Source: Adenanthera pavonina
Lineage: Eukaryota > Streptophyta > Magnoliopsida > Fabales > Fabaceae
NCBI GenBank assembly: GCA_026686845.1
Contig: JAIVEN010000004.1
Coordinates: 10,944,827-11,008,826, forward strand
DNA length: 64,000 nucleotides
Direction: 5' to 3'
The position numbers and the translations under genes are program-made. The notes under the pieces are model-generated. The model did no database searches. It was not told the DNA's origin and saw only the letters and a program-made list of their open reading frames with translations. Positions 11,194 through 21,168 of this stretch are shown in pieces (position 1 is the first letter of the stretch; the number at the start of each line of letters is the position of its first letter).

Positions 11194-13523
11194 TGTAATG
11201 CCCCTCACGATATTTCTTCTTGGCATTGTGTTCATGAATGGAGGAAACAGGATGGAGGAAGGCTCAAGTGGAGTCTGAAGGAGCTCCACGCTAGGGCGAG
11301 GAGCAGGGCCGCCGCGGCGAGAAGCTTTCCAGTGGCATTGTTCTGGATAATTTGGTGGAGCCGCGGTGAGGCATGCTGGAGCTGCGGCGAGAGTCAGAAA
11401 AATTGTTTAAATCTGAATCAGTCGGACGCGAAAGAAAGAAAGAAAACGAAGGGAGCGACACAGAGAGAGACGAGGAGCAGTGCTAGGGTTCGGCATTTTC
11501 GGTGTCGCGGAGTGATTCTCGTCCTTCGGGAGCTTGGATTCAAGTTGGTAAGCGTTCCCTACTTCTCTCTCTCCATCTTCTTTGGTTGAAATTTGGGATT
11601 TCCGGTTGTATGGTTGGATTTCCGGTTTGGGGTGAAATCCACCAATTGAAATGGATGTTTTAGGGTTAAGGAAGTGTGTTTTGATGTTCTTGTTGCTTGA
11701 ATGTGAGTTTTGAAGGGATTATGTGTGTTTAGAGCTTAACCCTAGGTTGTTTTCGGTAATGGCACTTAGGAATCCGAGGTGTCTGAGGTTGTGTGATGTT
11801 TGAGTAATCCCTAAGAGCTTATTGATGCATGAAAAGGGTGTTGGAACCTTGGGTTAGGTTAATGTGGTTGAATTGCGATGTTTGATTTGTTGGTATATTG
11901 TGCTAATGGAAGAATTGTGACATGATAAAGGTTGTTGGCTAATCGAGAGGGGTTCACGTGTATTGGACAGTTCAAGGAAGCTTGTGGAACTCGTGTGTGT
12001 ATGGTAACGACAATTGAGGTAACCGGGTGTTTGTTTATATTATGTTGACTATGTTATATGATAGTACGTGTATTTGTATATATATGCATGTTTCATTCAT
12101 ACCACGATACTGGTGGGTTGCGTGTACTGTTGTTATATATATATCGTGGTATGTATACTGTTAGATGATGGTTATGACTATGATGATGATATGTGTGATG
12201 ATGATATGATATGTTGCATACATGACATTATGATGATGATATGATGATACATGAGCATCACCACATAACATTGTGAGATTGTGATGTATGGTGGATGTAG
12301 TGGTGATGACGTGATGGTGGTATGATGTATGATGATGTATATATGTTAGGGAGGATAAGGTTGGATTATATATATACATGTTAGGGAGGATAAGGTTGGA
12401 TTATGTATATATGTTAGGGAGGATAAGGATGGATGATATATGTGTTAGGAAGGATAAGGATGGATGATATATGTGTTAGGGAGGATAAGGATGGAGTCCC
12501 TGTGAGGGCGACATGCATGTTATTCATTTCATATTGCATTCATGATTTGTGTGAGATATTTGTATATATATATGCGTATGTGTGGTTGTAGTTCCCGGTT
12601 ACTGAGGCATTGTCTCACCCCCTCTCCCATAAACTAACCTTTCAGGTGACGGTTCTGGCGCTAGTCCGGAGAAGACGCAGGAGTGGCTATGTACGTGGGA
12701 CTAGTCTATGTAGTGTGTGTATTTTGGATAATGTATCGTGCCAAGTAGGATAGGATGGTTTGTAATGGATAATGTTACGATTGAGACTGGCTATGTATGG
12801 ATGTTTATGTATGTGGTATGTATGGTTGAATGTTGTTGAGAAGTATGTGTGACAGTTTTGGGGAGTCCAGAGTGTTGTTGGGCCTTGTTGGTTTGCGTAA
12901 GGGCCTGTAGCCCATTTGGTCAAATTGGGTTCCAAGGGGTCAAATCTCAGAGGAGTGATTCGTTTGAGGTGAAACCTCTTTGAACAGGTTTGTTCAAGGG
13001 ATTTGGACCTGTATGAATGGTCTCTGAGCCACCAGTTGCTTTTGGTGGCAATTGGAGGGCGCTAGTGGTGAGTTTTGGTCAACAAGTGGCCAAAACAGAG
13101 TCAAGGGTCTAGAATCTCCATATGGAGTTGGATTAAGGTAAAAGTGGTGTCTGTGGATAGATGGGGACTAGATTGACTTGTAGGAGTTGGAATCGAGTCA
13201 ATCGGAGGTCGGAGCATAAAGTTATGCACGTCAAAAGTTCACCCCGGAGTGTTGAATTTGCTTATATGGTATATCAGCAGGGGGCGCCGCAGCGCAGGAA
13301 GGCTGGCCTCGGTGCCAGAGGAGATAAAAGTGATGGAGAAGCAAGGGAGGCTGGAGCCGTGGCGGTACTATAGCGACCGCGGCCCCAACCCAGTTTTTGC
13401 ATTTTGTGAGTTGTTTACGCTGTGTTGAGGCATTGGAGAGTTGTTTTGAGATGTTAGGGTTGTGTTGGGTCAGATTTTGAAGTTTTGGTTAAGTGTGGAG
13501 GTATCAGGAGGTAGGGCGTTACA
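11194..13523 (+). repeat. 5' LTR of the chromovirus
   Basis: It begins tgtaatgcccctcacg and ends agggcgttaca, directly before the PBS. It is collinear along its length with 18356-20689. It contains a tgatgatgatatg-rich stretch (12170-12340) and a minisatellite (12339-12496). The open frames within it (for example the minus-strand one at 12161-12379) occur in both LTRs and are low-complexity, not genes. Confidence 0.95.
12339..12496 (+). repeat. LTR minisatellite, five units
   Basis: Five units of about 31-36 bp share the core gttagggaggataagg, joined by TA-rich spacers. The same array occurs in the 3' LTR at about 19498-19655, so it predates integration of this copy. Confidence 0.9.
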
Positions 13524-13526
13524 TTT

Positions 13527-13538
13527 TGGTATCAGAGC
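13527..13538 (+). other. Primer-binding site for initiator tRNA-Met
   Basis: The sequence tggtatcagagc lies three bases after the 5' LTR and is the standard complement of the 3' end of plant initiator methionine tRNA, used to prime minus-strand synthesis. Confidence 0.95.
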
Positions 13539-13671
13539 AATGGTTTTGGGCCATTGTTTCTGCTTGAAGTACTACTTGGCACATGTTTTGAATACATAGA
13601 CTATATTCCCACTGTTATGCGAGTCCAAAATCGTATAATTGAATGTGTTGCTGTTATTCTATGTAGGAAGA

Positions 13672-14945
13672 ATGTCCCGAAGAGGAAGGCAGAGTAACAG
13701 TGATCTGATGAGGCAGATGCATGAGATGTTGACTGGCCTCAGTAATCAGGTGAATAATCAGGGAGAAACGTTAAACAGGTTGCAAGAGAGAATGGATAGG
13801 CAAGAACAGGGGGATGTGAATGAAGAAGCCGAAATGTTTGTGGACCTGAATGCAGGAGAGGATGAAACTGTGGTAGAGCCTGAGAGAGCCCCAAGGATTG
13901 GAAGAAGGGGGGGTATCTCCTCACTGCTGAAGGACTTTCGGAAGTTTAATCCTCTAGCTTTCAAAGGTACTATGGATGTGTCGCAGGCGGAGACTTGGAT
14001 TGAACAAATGGAGAACATCTTCAGTGTGATGGATTGCACCTCGGAGCAAAGGGTGCAACTGGCAGTTTTTAAGCTTGAAAAGAAGGCTAAGAGATGGTGG
14101 AGGAGTGTTCTCCCAAGTGTTGAAGTGATGAATCCTCCTATGAATTGGGGATAGTTTAAGGAGCGGTTCTTTGCACATTACGTCCCTTCAGCCTTAATGA
14201 TGCAAAAGGAGGCCGAGTTCCTAACTTTTCAGCAAGGGAATCTGTCAGCAGATGACTACATTGATCAGTTCTTAGACTTGGCAAAATATTCTACTTATCT
14301 GAATAATTACCCTGACGATATGTGGATGGCTCAGAGGTTGTTTGAGGGTGCTCATCTAGAAATAAAGGAACGGTTATCTGTGGTGGAGTTTGTGTCCTTC
14401 GAGGACTTATGTACGAAGATTCGTGCCTTGTATAAATGAATGAAGGAGGCTGAGGAGCACCGAAAGAATTCCATGATTCGGGTCTTTTCTCATCTAGGAC
14501 CTACAGGAGGAATTAGTAAAGGAAGTGGTTCAGGCAGTGGTAGTAGTGGTGGTAGTACAGGTTCTAGTGGAGGAAGAGGTCGTCATAATCGAGGTCGTCA
14601 TGGTAGAGGAAGAGGCAGGTTTGGCAAGGATCAGCACAATAGAGGTCGATTTGGTAGAGGACCCTTTTATCGAGGTGGTTATGAACAAGGTAGTTCCAGT
14701 CCGAGTGAGCATGCAGGAAGGGACCTTGCTTAATCTCAGTACAACTCTGGTAGTGCATCGAATCCATGCACAAAATGTGGGTTTAGTCATGGTGATCGTC
14801 CGTGTTTGGTTTGTTTTAATTGTGGGAGACTGGGTCATATGTCGCGGAATTGTTGGGAGCCACGGTGTGATGATGTGATAAGGAGGCCCACGATGCCCGG
14901 ACGAGTTTTTGCCATCACTTGACAAGAAGCGGATGCAGCGCCTAA
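13672..14945 (+). pseudogene. gag: Chromovirus gag (capsid/nucleocapsid), stop-ridden
   Basis: Gag forms the virus-like particle in which reverse transcription occurs. The start chosen is the ATG at 13672 (MSRRGRQSNSDL). A coiled-coil-like, Glu/Gln-rich N-terminus is followed by a Retrotrans_gag domain (about 13950-14440; landmarks AETWIEQMENIF, KRWWRSV, FLTFQQGNLSADDYIDQF). A Gly/Ser/Arg-rich linker (14510-14700) leads to a CCHC zinc knuckle (CFNCGRLGHMSRNC, about 14812-14853). In-frame stops occur at 14152 (TAG), 14437 (TGA), 14731 (TAA) and 14920 (TGA). The one at 14437 replaces an expected Trp codon. Gag and pol are in one frame around the knuckle, as in chromoviruses with a single polyprotein. 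Confidence 0.9.
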
Positions 14946-14946
14946 T

Positions 14947-17900
14947 TTGATTAAAGGTAAACTTAAACTCAATGGTTACTCTATTCATGCTTTGTTTGAC
15001 TCGGGTGCATCGCATTCCTTCATTTCTTTTGATTATGCTCGAAGATTGGGTATTGTGGCAATGGAGTTGCATTTTGAATTGTCGGTAGCCACACCCATGG
15101 GAGTTTCATTAAGAACTGCTCAAGCTTGTTTGAATTGTGTGGTTCGTTTTGAACATCGAAGCACTACCCTGGATCTGATTTGTTTGCCGTTGCAAGAGAT
15201 TGATGTGATAATTGGGATGGACTGGTTAGAGGCGAATAATGCCATTCTCGATTGTGCTCGGAAGACTGTGTCTTTGCCGATGAATATCCCTAGTGTGGAA
15301 GGGGATGAGAATATGTGTTTGTCCTTTGCCCAAACTGACAGGTATTTGAAGAAAGGATGTCAAGGGTTTCTGGTTTTCTTCTCTGTGAAGGTGGATATGC
15401 AAGGTGGTGTCGAAAGATATCCAGTTGTGAATGAATTTCCTGATGTGTTTCCAGAGGAGATTACTGGTTTACCCCTACCACGAGAATTGGAGTTATCCAT
15501 TGATTTGGTGCCTGGGACTAGTCCTATCTCGAAAGCTCCATATCAAATGGCACCATCTGAATTGAAAGAGTTGAAGAAACAGATTGAGGATTTGTTGAAG
15601 AGAGGTTTTATAAGACCTAGTGTCTTGCCTTGGGGAGCTCCAGTGTTGCTTGTCAAGAAGAAGGATGGTAGCCTCAGATTGTGCATTGATTACAGGCAGC
15701 TGAACCGAGTGACGATCAAGAATAAATATCCTTTGCCTAGGATTGAAGACTTGATTGATCAGTTGGCAGGTGCCTCTGTATTCTCTAAAATCAATTTGAG
15801 GTCGGGATACCATCAATTACAAGTACGTGCTAAGGATGTGCCTAAAACGGCATTTCGGACTCGATATGGTCATTATGAGTTTCTTGTGATGCCATTCGGG
15901 TTGACTAATGCCCCGGCAATCTTCATGGATTATATGAACAGAGTGTTTCAGCCGTATCTGGATAAATTTGTGGTAGTGTTTATTGACGATATTCTAATCT
16001 ACTCCAAGAGTGAGGAAGAGCATGTGCATCATCTTCGAATTGTGTTGCAAGTATTGTGGGATCACCAACTGTATGCTAAGCTCAGTAAGTGTGAGTTTTG
16101 GCTACAGGAGGTGAAATTTCTGGGTCATGTGATTTCTGCAGAAGGTGTAGCTGTAGACCCTAGTAAAGTGGAATCGGTGTTGAATTAGGAGAGACCACAA
16201 TCGGTGACGGAAATTCAGAGTTTTCTAGGACTGGCTGGATATTACTGAAGGTTCATTAAGGGATTCTCTCAACTTGTTATGCCATTGACTAGACTCACCC
16301 GTAAGGATCGATCTTTCAGTTGGGATGACAGGTGTGAGAGAGCATTCAAAGAGCTGAAGGTTTGTCTGACGTCCACCCCAGTGCTCATTATCCCTAACCC
16401 GTCAGAGCCGTTCACAGTTTATACGGACGCCTCTAAGAAGGGTCTAGGGTGTGTTTTGATGCAGCAAGACAGAGTCGTGGCGTATGATTCAAGGCAGTTA
16501 AGGCCTCATGAGGAGAACTATCCTACTCATGACCTTGAGCTAGCGGCTGTGGTGTTTGCCTTGAAATTATGGAGGCATTATCTCTATGGCGCTCAATTTG
16601 AGGTATTCAGTGATCACAAGAGTTTGAAGTATTTGTTTGATCAGAAAGAATTAAACATGAGGCAAAGGCGTTGGATTGAGTTCCTTATGGACTATGAATT
16701 TGCTTTGAAGTATCATCCTGGGAAAGCCAATGTTGTGGCAGATGCATTGAGTAGAAAGTCAATTCATATGGCCATGATGATGATGAGGGAGCAACAGTTA
16801 CTGGAAAGCCGAGAGATATGAAGTTATCCATCAATGTTCATCCTGGAGTACTAGTAATGAGTTCCATTAGTGTATCAAGTGATTTATTGAGGAACATTTG
16901 CTATGCTCAGATGGATGATGACTATCTTTTGGACATTTGAGAATGGGTTGAAATGGCGGAGACCCAGGACTTTGATATTCTGGGAGATGGTATCATCCGG
17001 TATCGAGGTCGGATTTGTGTACCAAATGTTGCAGGGTTGCGTGAGATTATTTTAGAGGAAGCTCATAAGAGTAAGTACACTATCCACCCAGGTACCACTA
17101 AGATGTATTAGGATTTGAAGAGAGGTTATTGGTGGCCAAGCATGAAAAAGGACATCGTAGAGTTTGTGGCAAGGTGTCTGATTTGTCAGAAGGTAAAGAT
17201 TGAGCACCAATTGCCTACTGGTATGTTGCAACCTTTGGAGATCCCAGAGTGGAAATGGGATAGCGTTTCCATGGATTTTGTGATGGGATTACCAAGGACC
17301 TCTTTAGGACACAATGCGATATGGGTCATTGTGGACAGGTTGACGAAGTCGGCTCATTTTCTTCCAATTCGGGAAACTATTTGAATGGAGAAGTTGGCCC
17401 AGTTGTATGTGAATGAGATTGTAAGGCTGCATGGAGTTCCGATAAATATTGTGTCGGACAGAGATCCTAGGTTTACATCTAGGTTTTGGAAATCTCTTCA
17501 GAAGGCCATGGGTACGAAGTGGAGTTTCAGTACTGCTTATCACTCTCAGTCTAATGAGCAGACTGAAAGGGCTATTCAGACTCTAGAGGACATGCTGTGG
17601 GCATGTGTTCTAGAGAATAAAGGCAATTGGGATCAGTTTCTGCCATTGGTTGAATTTGCCTACAACAACAATTTCTACTCGAGTTTGCAAATGGCTCCGT
17701 ATGAAGCGTTGTATGGCAGAAAGTGCAGGTCACCGTTGTGTTGGGCTGAACTTGGTGAAAGGAGTCTTTTGGGCTCAGATATTGTGGATCAAACCTCTCG
17801 GTAGATAGAGAGTATTCGTCAAGCTTCTTACCACTCATAGTCGACAAAAGAGTTATGCGGACAGGAGGAGAAGACCATTAGAGTTTGATGTTGGGGATCA

Positions 17901-18307
17901 TGTATTTTTGAAGGTCACTCCTACTACTGGTGTTGGAAGATCGATTCGAGCCAAGAAGCTTACTCCGAGGTATATGGGTCCATATCAAATTCTTGAACGA
18001 ATTGGGCCAGTAGCGTATCGAGTGGCTCTACCGCTTAGTCTTGCTAGGTTGCATGATGTTTTTCATGTGTCTCAACTCAAGAAGTATCATCCAGATCCGT
18101 CTCATATAATTGATGATGAAGTAGTTCAAGTACGAGAGGATCTGACTTTTGAGGTCACCGTTGCAAATTTTGGATGTAAAGGAGAAGCAATTGAGGAATA
18201 AGACCATAAAATTGTTAAAGGTCCTTTGGAGTGGTTTGATGTCCAATGATGTCACATGGGAGACTGAAGATTCTATGCGGAGAAAGTATCCAGAGATTTT
18301 TGCTTGA
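14947..18307 (+). pseudogene. pol: Chromovirus pol: PR-RT-RH-IN-chromodomain, broken
   Basis: Domains in order: an aspartic protease with the DSGA active site (ALFDSGASHSFIS, about 14990); reverse transcriptase (15470-16190) with LRLCIDYRQLN and the catalytic FIDD box at 15979-15990; RNase H (16400-16770; YTDASKKGLG, YHPGKANVVADALSRK); integrase with an H2C2 finger (about 17060-17200) and core residues in WDSVSMDFVMGLP, IVSDRDPRFTS and NEQTERAIQTLED. A chromodomain-like tail ends at the TGA 18305-18307 (landmarks LRNKTIKLLKVLW and VTWETEDSMRRKYPEIF). Stops lie at 16186, 16246, 16819, near 16938, 17109 and 17382, and more follow. One-base frameshifts occur near 17800-17900 and at about 18150. 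This copy cannot make a polyprotein; the chromodomain in autonomous relatives targets integration to chromatin. Confidence 0.93.
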
Positions 18308-18342
18308 GGTAAGAGATGAAATATCGAGGATGAAATTTTTAT

Positions 18343-18355
18343 AAGGAGGGGAGAG
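18343..18355 (+). other. Polypurine tract
   Basis: The run aaggaggggagag ends one base before the 3' LTR start. It is the plus-strand primer of reverse transcription. Confidence 0.9.
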
Positions 18356-20689
18356 TGTAATGCCCCTCACGATATTTCTTTTTGGCATTGTGTTTAGGAC
18401 CGGAGGAAACAGGACGGAGGAAGGCTCAAGTGGAGTCTGAAGGAGCTCCACACCGCGGCGAGGAGCAGGGCCGCCGCGGCGAGAAGCTTTCCAGTGGCAT
18501 TATTTTGGATAATTTGGTGGAGCCGCGGTGAGGCATGCTGGAGTCACGGCGAGAGTCAAAAAAATTGTTTAAATCCGAATCAGTCAGACGCGAAAGAAAG
18601 AAAGAAAATGAAGGGAGTGACGCAGAGAGAGATAAGGAGCAGTGCTAGGGTTCGGCATTTTCAGTGTCGCGGAGTGATTCTCATCCATCGGGAGCTTGGA
18701 TTCAAGTTGGTAAGCGTTCCCTACTCCTCTCTCTCCATTTTCTTCGGTTGAAATTTGGGATTTCTAGTTGTATGGTTGGATTTCCGGTTTGGGGTGAAAT
18801 CCACCGATTGAAATGGATGTTTTAGGGTTAAGGAAGTGTGTTTTGATGTTCTTGTTGCTTGAATGTGAGTTTTGAAGGGATTATGTGTGTTTAGAGCTTA
18901 ACCCTAGGTTGTTTTCAGTAATGGCACTTAGGAATCCGAGGTGTCTGAGGTTGTGTGATGTTTGAGTAATCCCTAAGAGCTTATTGATGCATGAAAAGGG
19001 TGTTGGAACCTTGGGTTAGGTTAATATGGTTGAATTGCGATGTTTGATTTGTTGGTATATTGTGCTAATGGAAGAATTGTGACATGATAAAGGTTGTTGG
19101 CTAATCGAGAGGGGTTCACGTGTATTGGACAGTTCAAGGAAGCTTGTGGAACTCGTGTGTGTGTGGTAACGACAATTGAGGTAACCGGGTGTTTGTTTAT
19201 ATTATGTTGACTATGTTATACAATAGTACGTGTATTTGTATATATATGCATGTTTCATTCATACCACGATACTGGTGGGTTGCGTGTACTGTTGCTATAT
19301 ATATATCATGGTTTGTATACTGTTAGATGATGGTTATGACTATGATGATGATATGTGTGATGATGATATGATATGTTGCATACATGACATTATGATGATG
19401 ATATGATGATACATGAGCATCACCATATAACATTGTGAGATTGTGATGTATGGTGGATGTAGTGGTGATGACGTGATGGTGGTATGATGTATGATGATGT
19501 ATATATGTTAGGGAGGATAAGGTTGGATTATATATATACATGTTAGGGAGGATAAGGTTGGATTATGTATATATGTTAGGGAGGATAAGGATGGATGATA
19601 TATGTGTTAGGAAGGATAAGGATGGATGATATATGTGTTAGGGAGGATAAGGATGGAGTCCCTGTGAGGGCGACATGCATGTTATTCATTTCATATTGCA
19701 TTCATGATTTGTGTGAGATATATGTGTATATATATATGTGTGTGTGTGTGTGGTTGTAGTTCCCGGTTACTGAGGCATTGTCTCACCCCCTCTCCCATAA
19801 ACTAACCTTTCAGGTGACGGTTCTGGCACTAGTCCGGAGAAGACGTGGGAGTAGCTGTGTACGTGGGAATAGTCTGTATAGTGTGTGTATTTTGGATAAT
19901 GTATCATGCCAAGTAGGATAGGATGGTTTGTAATGGATAATGTTACGATTGAGACTGGCTATGTATGGATGTTTATGTATGTGGTATGTATGGTTGAATG
20001 TTGTTGAGAAGTATGTGTGATAGTTTTGGGGAGTCCAGAGTGTTGTTGGGCCTTGTTGGTTTGCGTAAGGGCCTGTAGCCCATTTGGTCAAGTTGGGTTC
20101 CAAGGGGTCAAATCTTAGAGGAGTGATTCCTTTGAGGTGAAACCTCTTTGAATAGGTTTGTTCGAGGGATTTGGATCTGTATGAATGGTCTCTGAGCGAC
20201 CAGTTGCCTTTGGTGGCAATTTTAGGGGCTAGTAGTGAGTTTTGGTCAACAAGTGGCCAAAACAGAGTCAAGGGTCTAGAATCTCCATACGGAGTTGGAT
20301 TAAGGTAAAAGTGGTGTCTGTGGATAGATGGGGACTAGATTGACTTGTAGGAGTTGGAATCGAGTCAATCGGAGGTCGGAGCATAAAGTTATGCACGTCA
20401 AAAGTTCACCCCGGAGTGTTGAATTTGCTGATATGGTATATTAGCGGGGGCGCCGAGGCGCGGGAAGGCAAGCCGTGGCGCCAGAGGAGACAGAAGTGAT
20501 GGAGAAGTAGGGGAGGCCGGAGCCGCGGCGGTACTATAGTGGCCGCGGCCCCAGCCTAGTTTTGGCGTTTTGTGAGTCGTTTCCGCTGTGTTGAGGCATT
20601 GGAGAGTTGTTTTGAGATGTCAGGGTTGTGTTGGGTCAGATTTTGAAGTTTTGGTTAAGTGTGGAGGTGTCAGGAGGTAGGGTGTTACA
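18356..20689 (+). repeat. 3' LTR of the chromovirus
   Basis: It begins tgtaatgcccctcacg and ends agggtgttaca. It matches the 5' LTR with scattered substitutions (many C/T or G/A) and a few small indels. One is the longer TG run at 19738-19752. Confidence 0.95.
19498..19655 (+). repeat. LTR minisatellite, 3' copy
   Basis: The same five gttagggaggataagg-containing units as in the 5' LTR. Confidence 0.9.
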
Positions 20690-20880
20690 CATCACCTCTA
20701 TGCATCAGTCTATAGAACTGATAAGGAGGTTAAGAAATGAGGGCAATTGGATATTTCCTTTGCAACACATTCCAAATTTTTGAACTCTTAAATGAACATG
20801 TTTCCTTAATCTTTCTTCGTATCACATTTTTACATTGCAATTTTGGTATGAATATATTGGATCACCAAAATCCCAATATT
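20690..20880 (-). pseudogene. Helitron helicase N-terminus, decayed (right fragment)
   Basis: Read on the minus strand from about 20880, the sequence gives YWDFGDPIYSYQNCNVKM, then a stop where Trp is expected, then YEERLRKHVHLRVQKFGMCC, GNIQLPSF and, after a one-base shift, PPYQFYRLMHRGDA. This is the zinc-finger region that precedes the Helitron_like_N domain. It runs into SKHFLNNIRIF...MFAFTSMG at 11193 once the retrotransposon and one CATCA copy are ignored. It is therefore the upstream end of the gene whose remainder is at 9562-11193. Sequence to its right (20881-21034) is AT-rich with nothing recognisable. Confidence 0.8.
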
Positions 20881-21034
20881 ATATTTAATGAGGAAAAAGA
20901 AAAGAAACTATTATTATTTGTTGTCAAAAAATAATATTAAATATAATCATAATTGACGTTAGTATTAAAAAATGTCATGTTACTTGAAATTACAAAAATT
21001 TACCTTCCTTTAAATACTCATAATTCATTGTAGT

Positions 21035-21168
21035 TGTTTGCCACCTAATATATACTGCAAGCACATGGGCCAAGACAAGTAATATAGAGTGAGTAGAATA
21101 TCATTCCCATCAGAATTTGGTTTCAAAACCCACTTAAGTATCAATTATCACACTTTCACCTAATTGAG
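21035..21168. repeat. LTR-like element (tgtttgccacc family), left part
   Basis: It starts tgtttgccacc like the element at 3531 and shares the ctgcaagcacatgggccaag block with it. It is interrupted at 21169 by the solo LTR and resumes at 23600 with gcaatacaaaaaactaaag up to roughly 23710 (aacctaggtttatt). Its right end cannot be placed. Confidence 0.5.

Larger units (their letters stand above)
11194..20689 (+). mobile_element. Complete Ty3/gypsy chromovirus (Tekay/Del-type)
   Basis: This is a full-length element of 9496 bp with two similar LTRs (2330 and 2334 bp) bounded by TG...CA, a CATCA duplication, an initiator tRNA-Met PBS, a purine tract and gag-protease-RT-RNase H-integrase in gypsy order. 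A C-terminal chromodomain is recognisable, which together with the long LTRs suggests the Tekay/Del clade; the clade call is inference. Every reading frame carries stops, so the copy is non-autonomous. It is inserted within a Helitron helicase gene. The two LTRs are still very alike, so insertion is younger than most other repeats here. Confidence 0.95.

Noticed and set aside
11023..11589. Plus-strand frame of 188 codons
   Set aside because: It crosses the junction between antisense Helitron sequence and the retrotransposon LTR; a similar frame recurs in the 3' LTR at 18494. It is not a gene.
12161..12379. Minus-strand His/Tyr/Thr-rich frame in the LTR (also 19323-19541)
   Set aside because: It is antisense translation of the tgatgatgatatg repeats, duplicated only because the LTR is duplicated.
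12687..12935. Minus-strand frame in the LTR, with a longer version at 19810-20271
   Set aside because: It is LTR sequence present in both copies, with no domain and no sign of selection; the difference in length comes from random stop changes.
13527..13538. tRNA-like sequence
   Set aside because: It is only the 12-base primer-binding site; no cloverleaf or tRNA gene boxes surround it.
14530..15072. 180-codon minus-strand frame inside gag
   Set aside because: It is antisense to the Gly/Ser/Arg-rich gag linker; its Thr-rich composition reflects the other strand.
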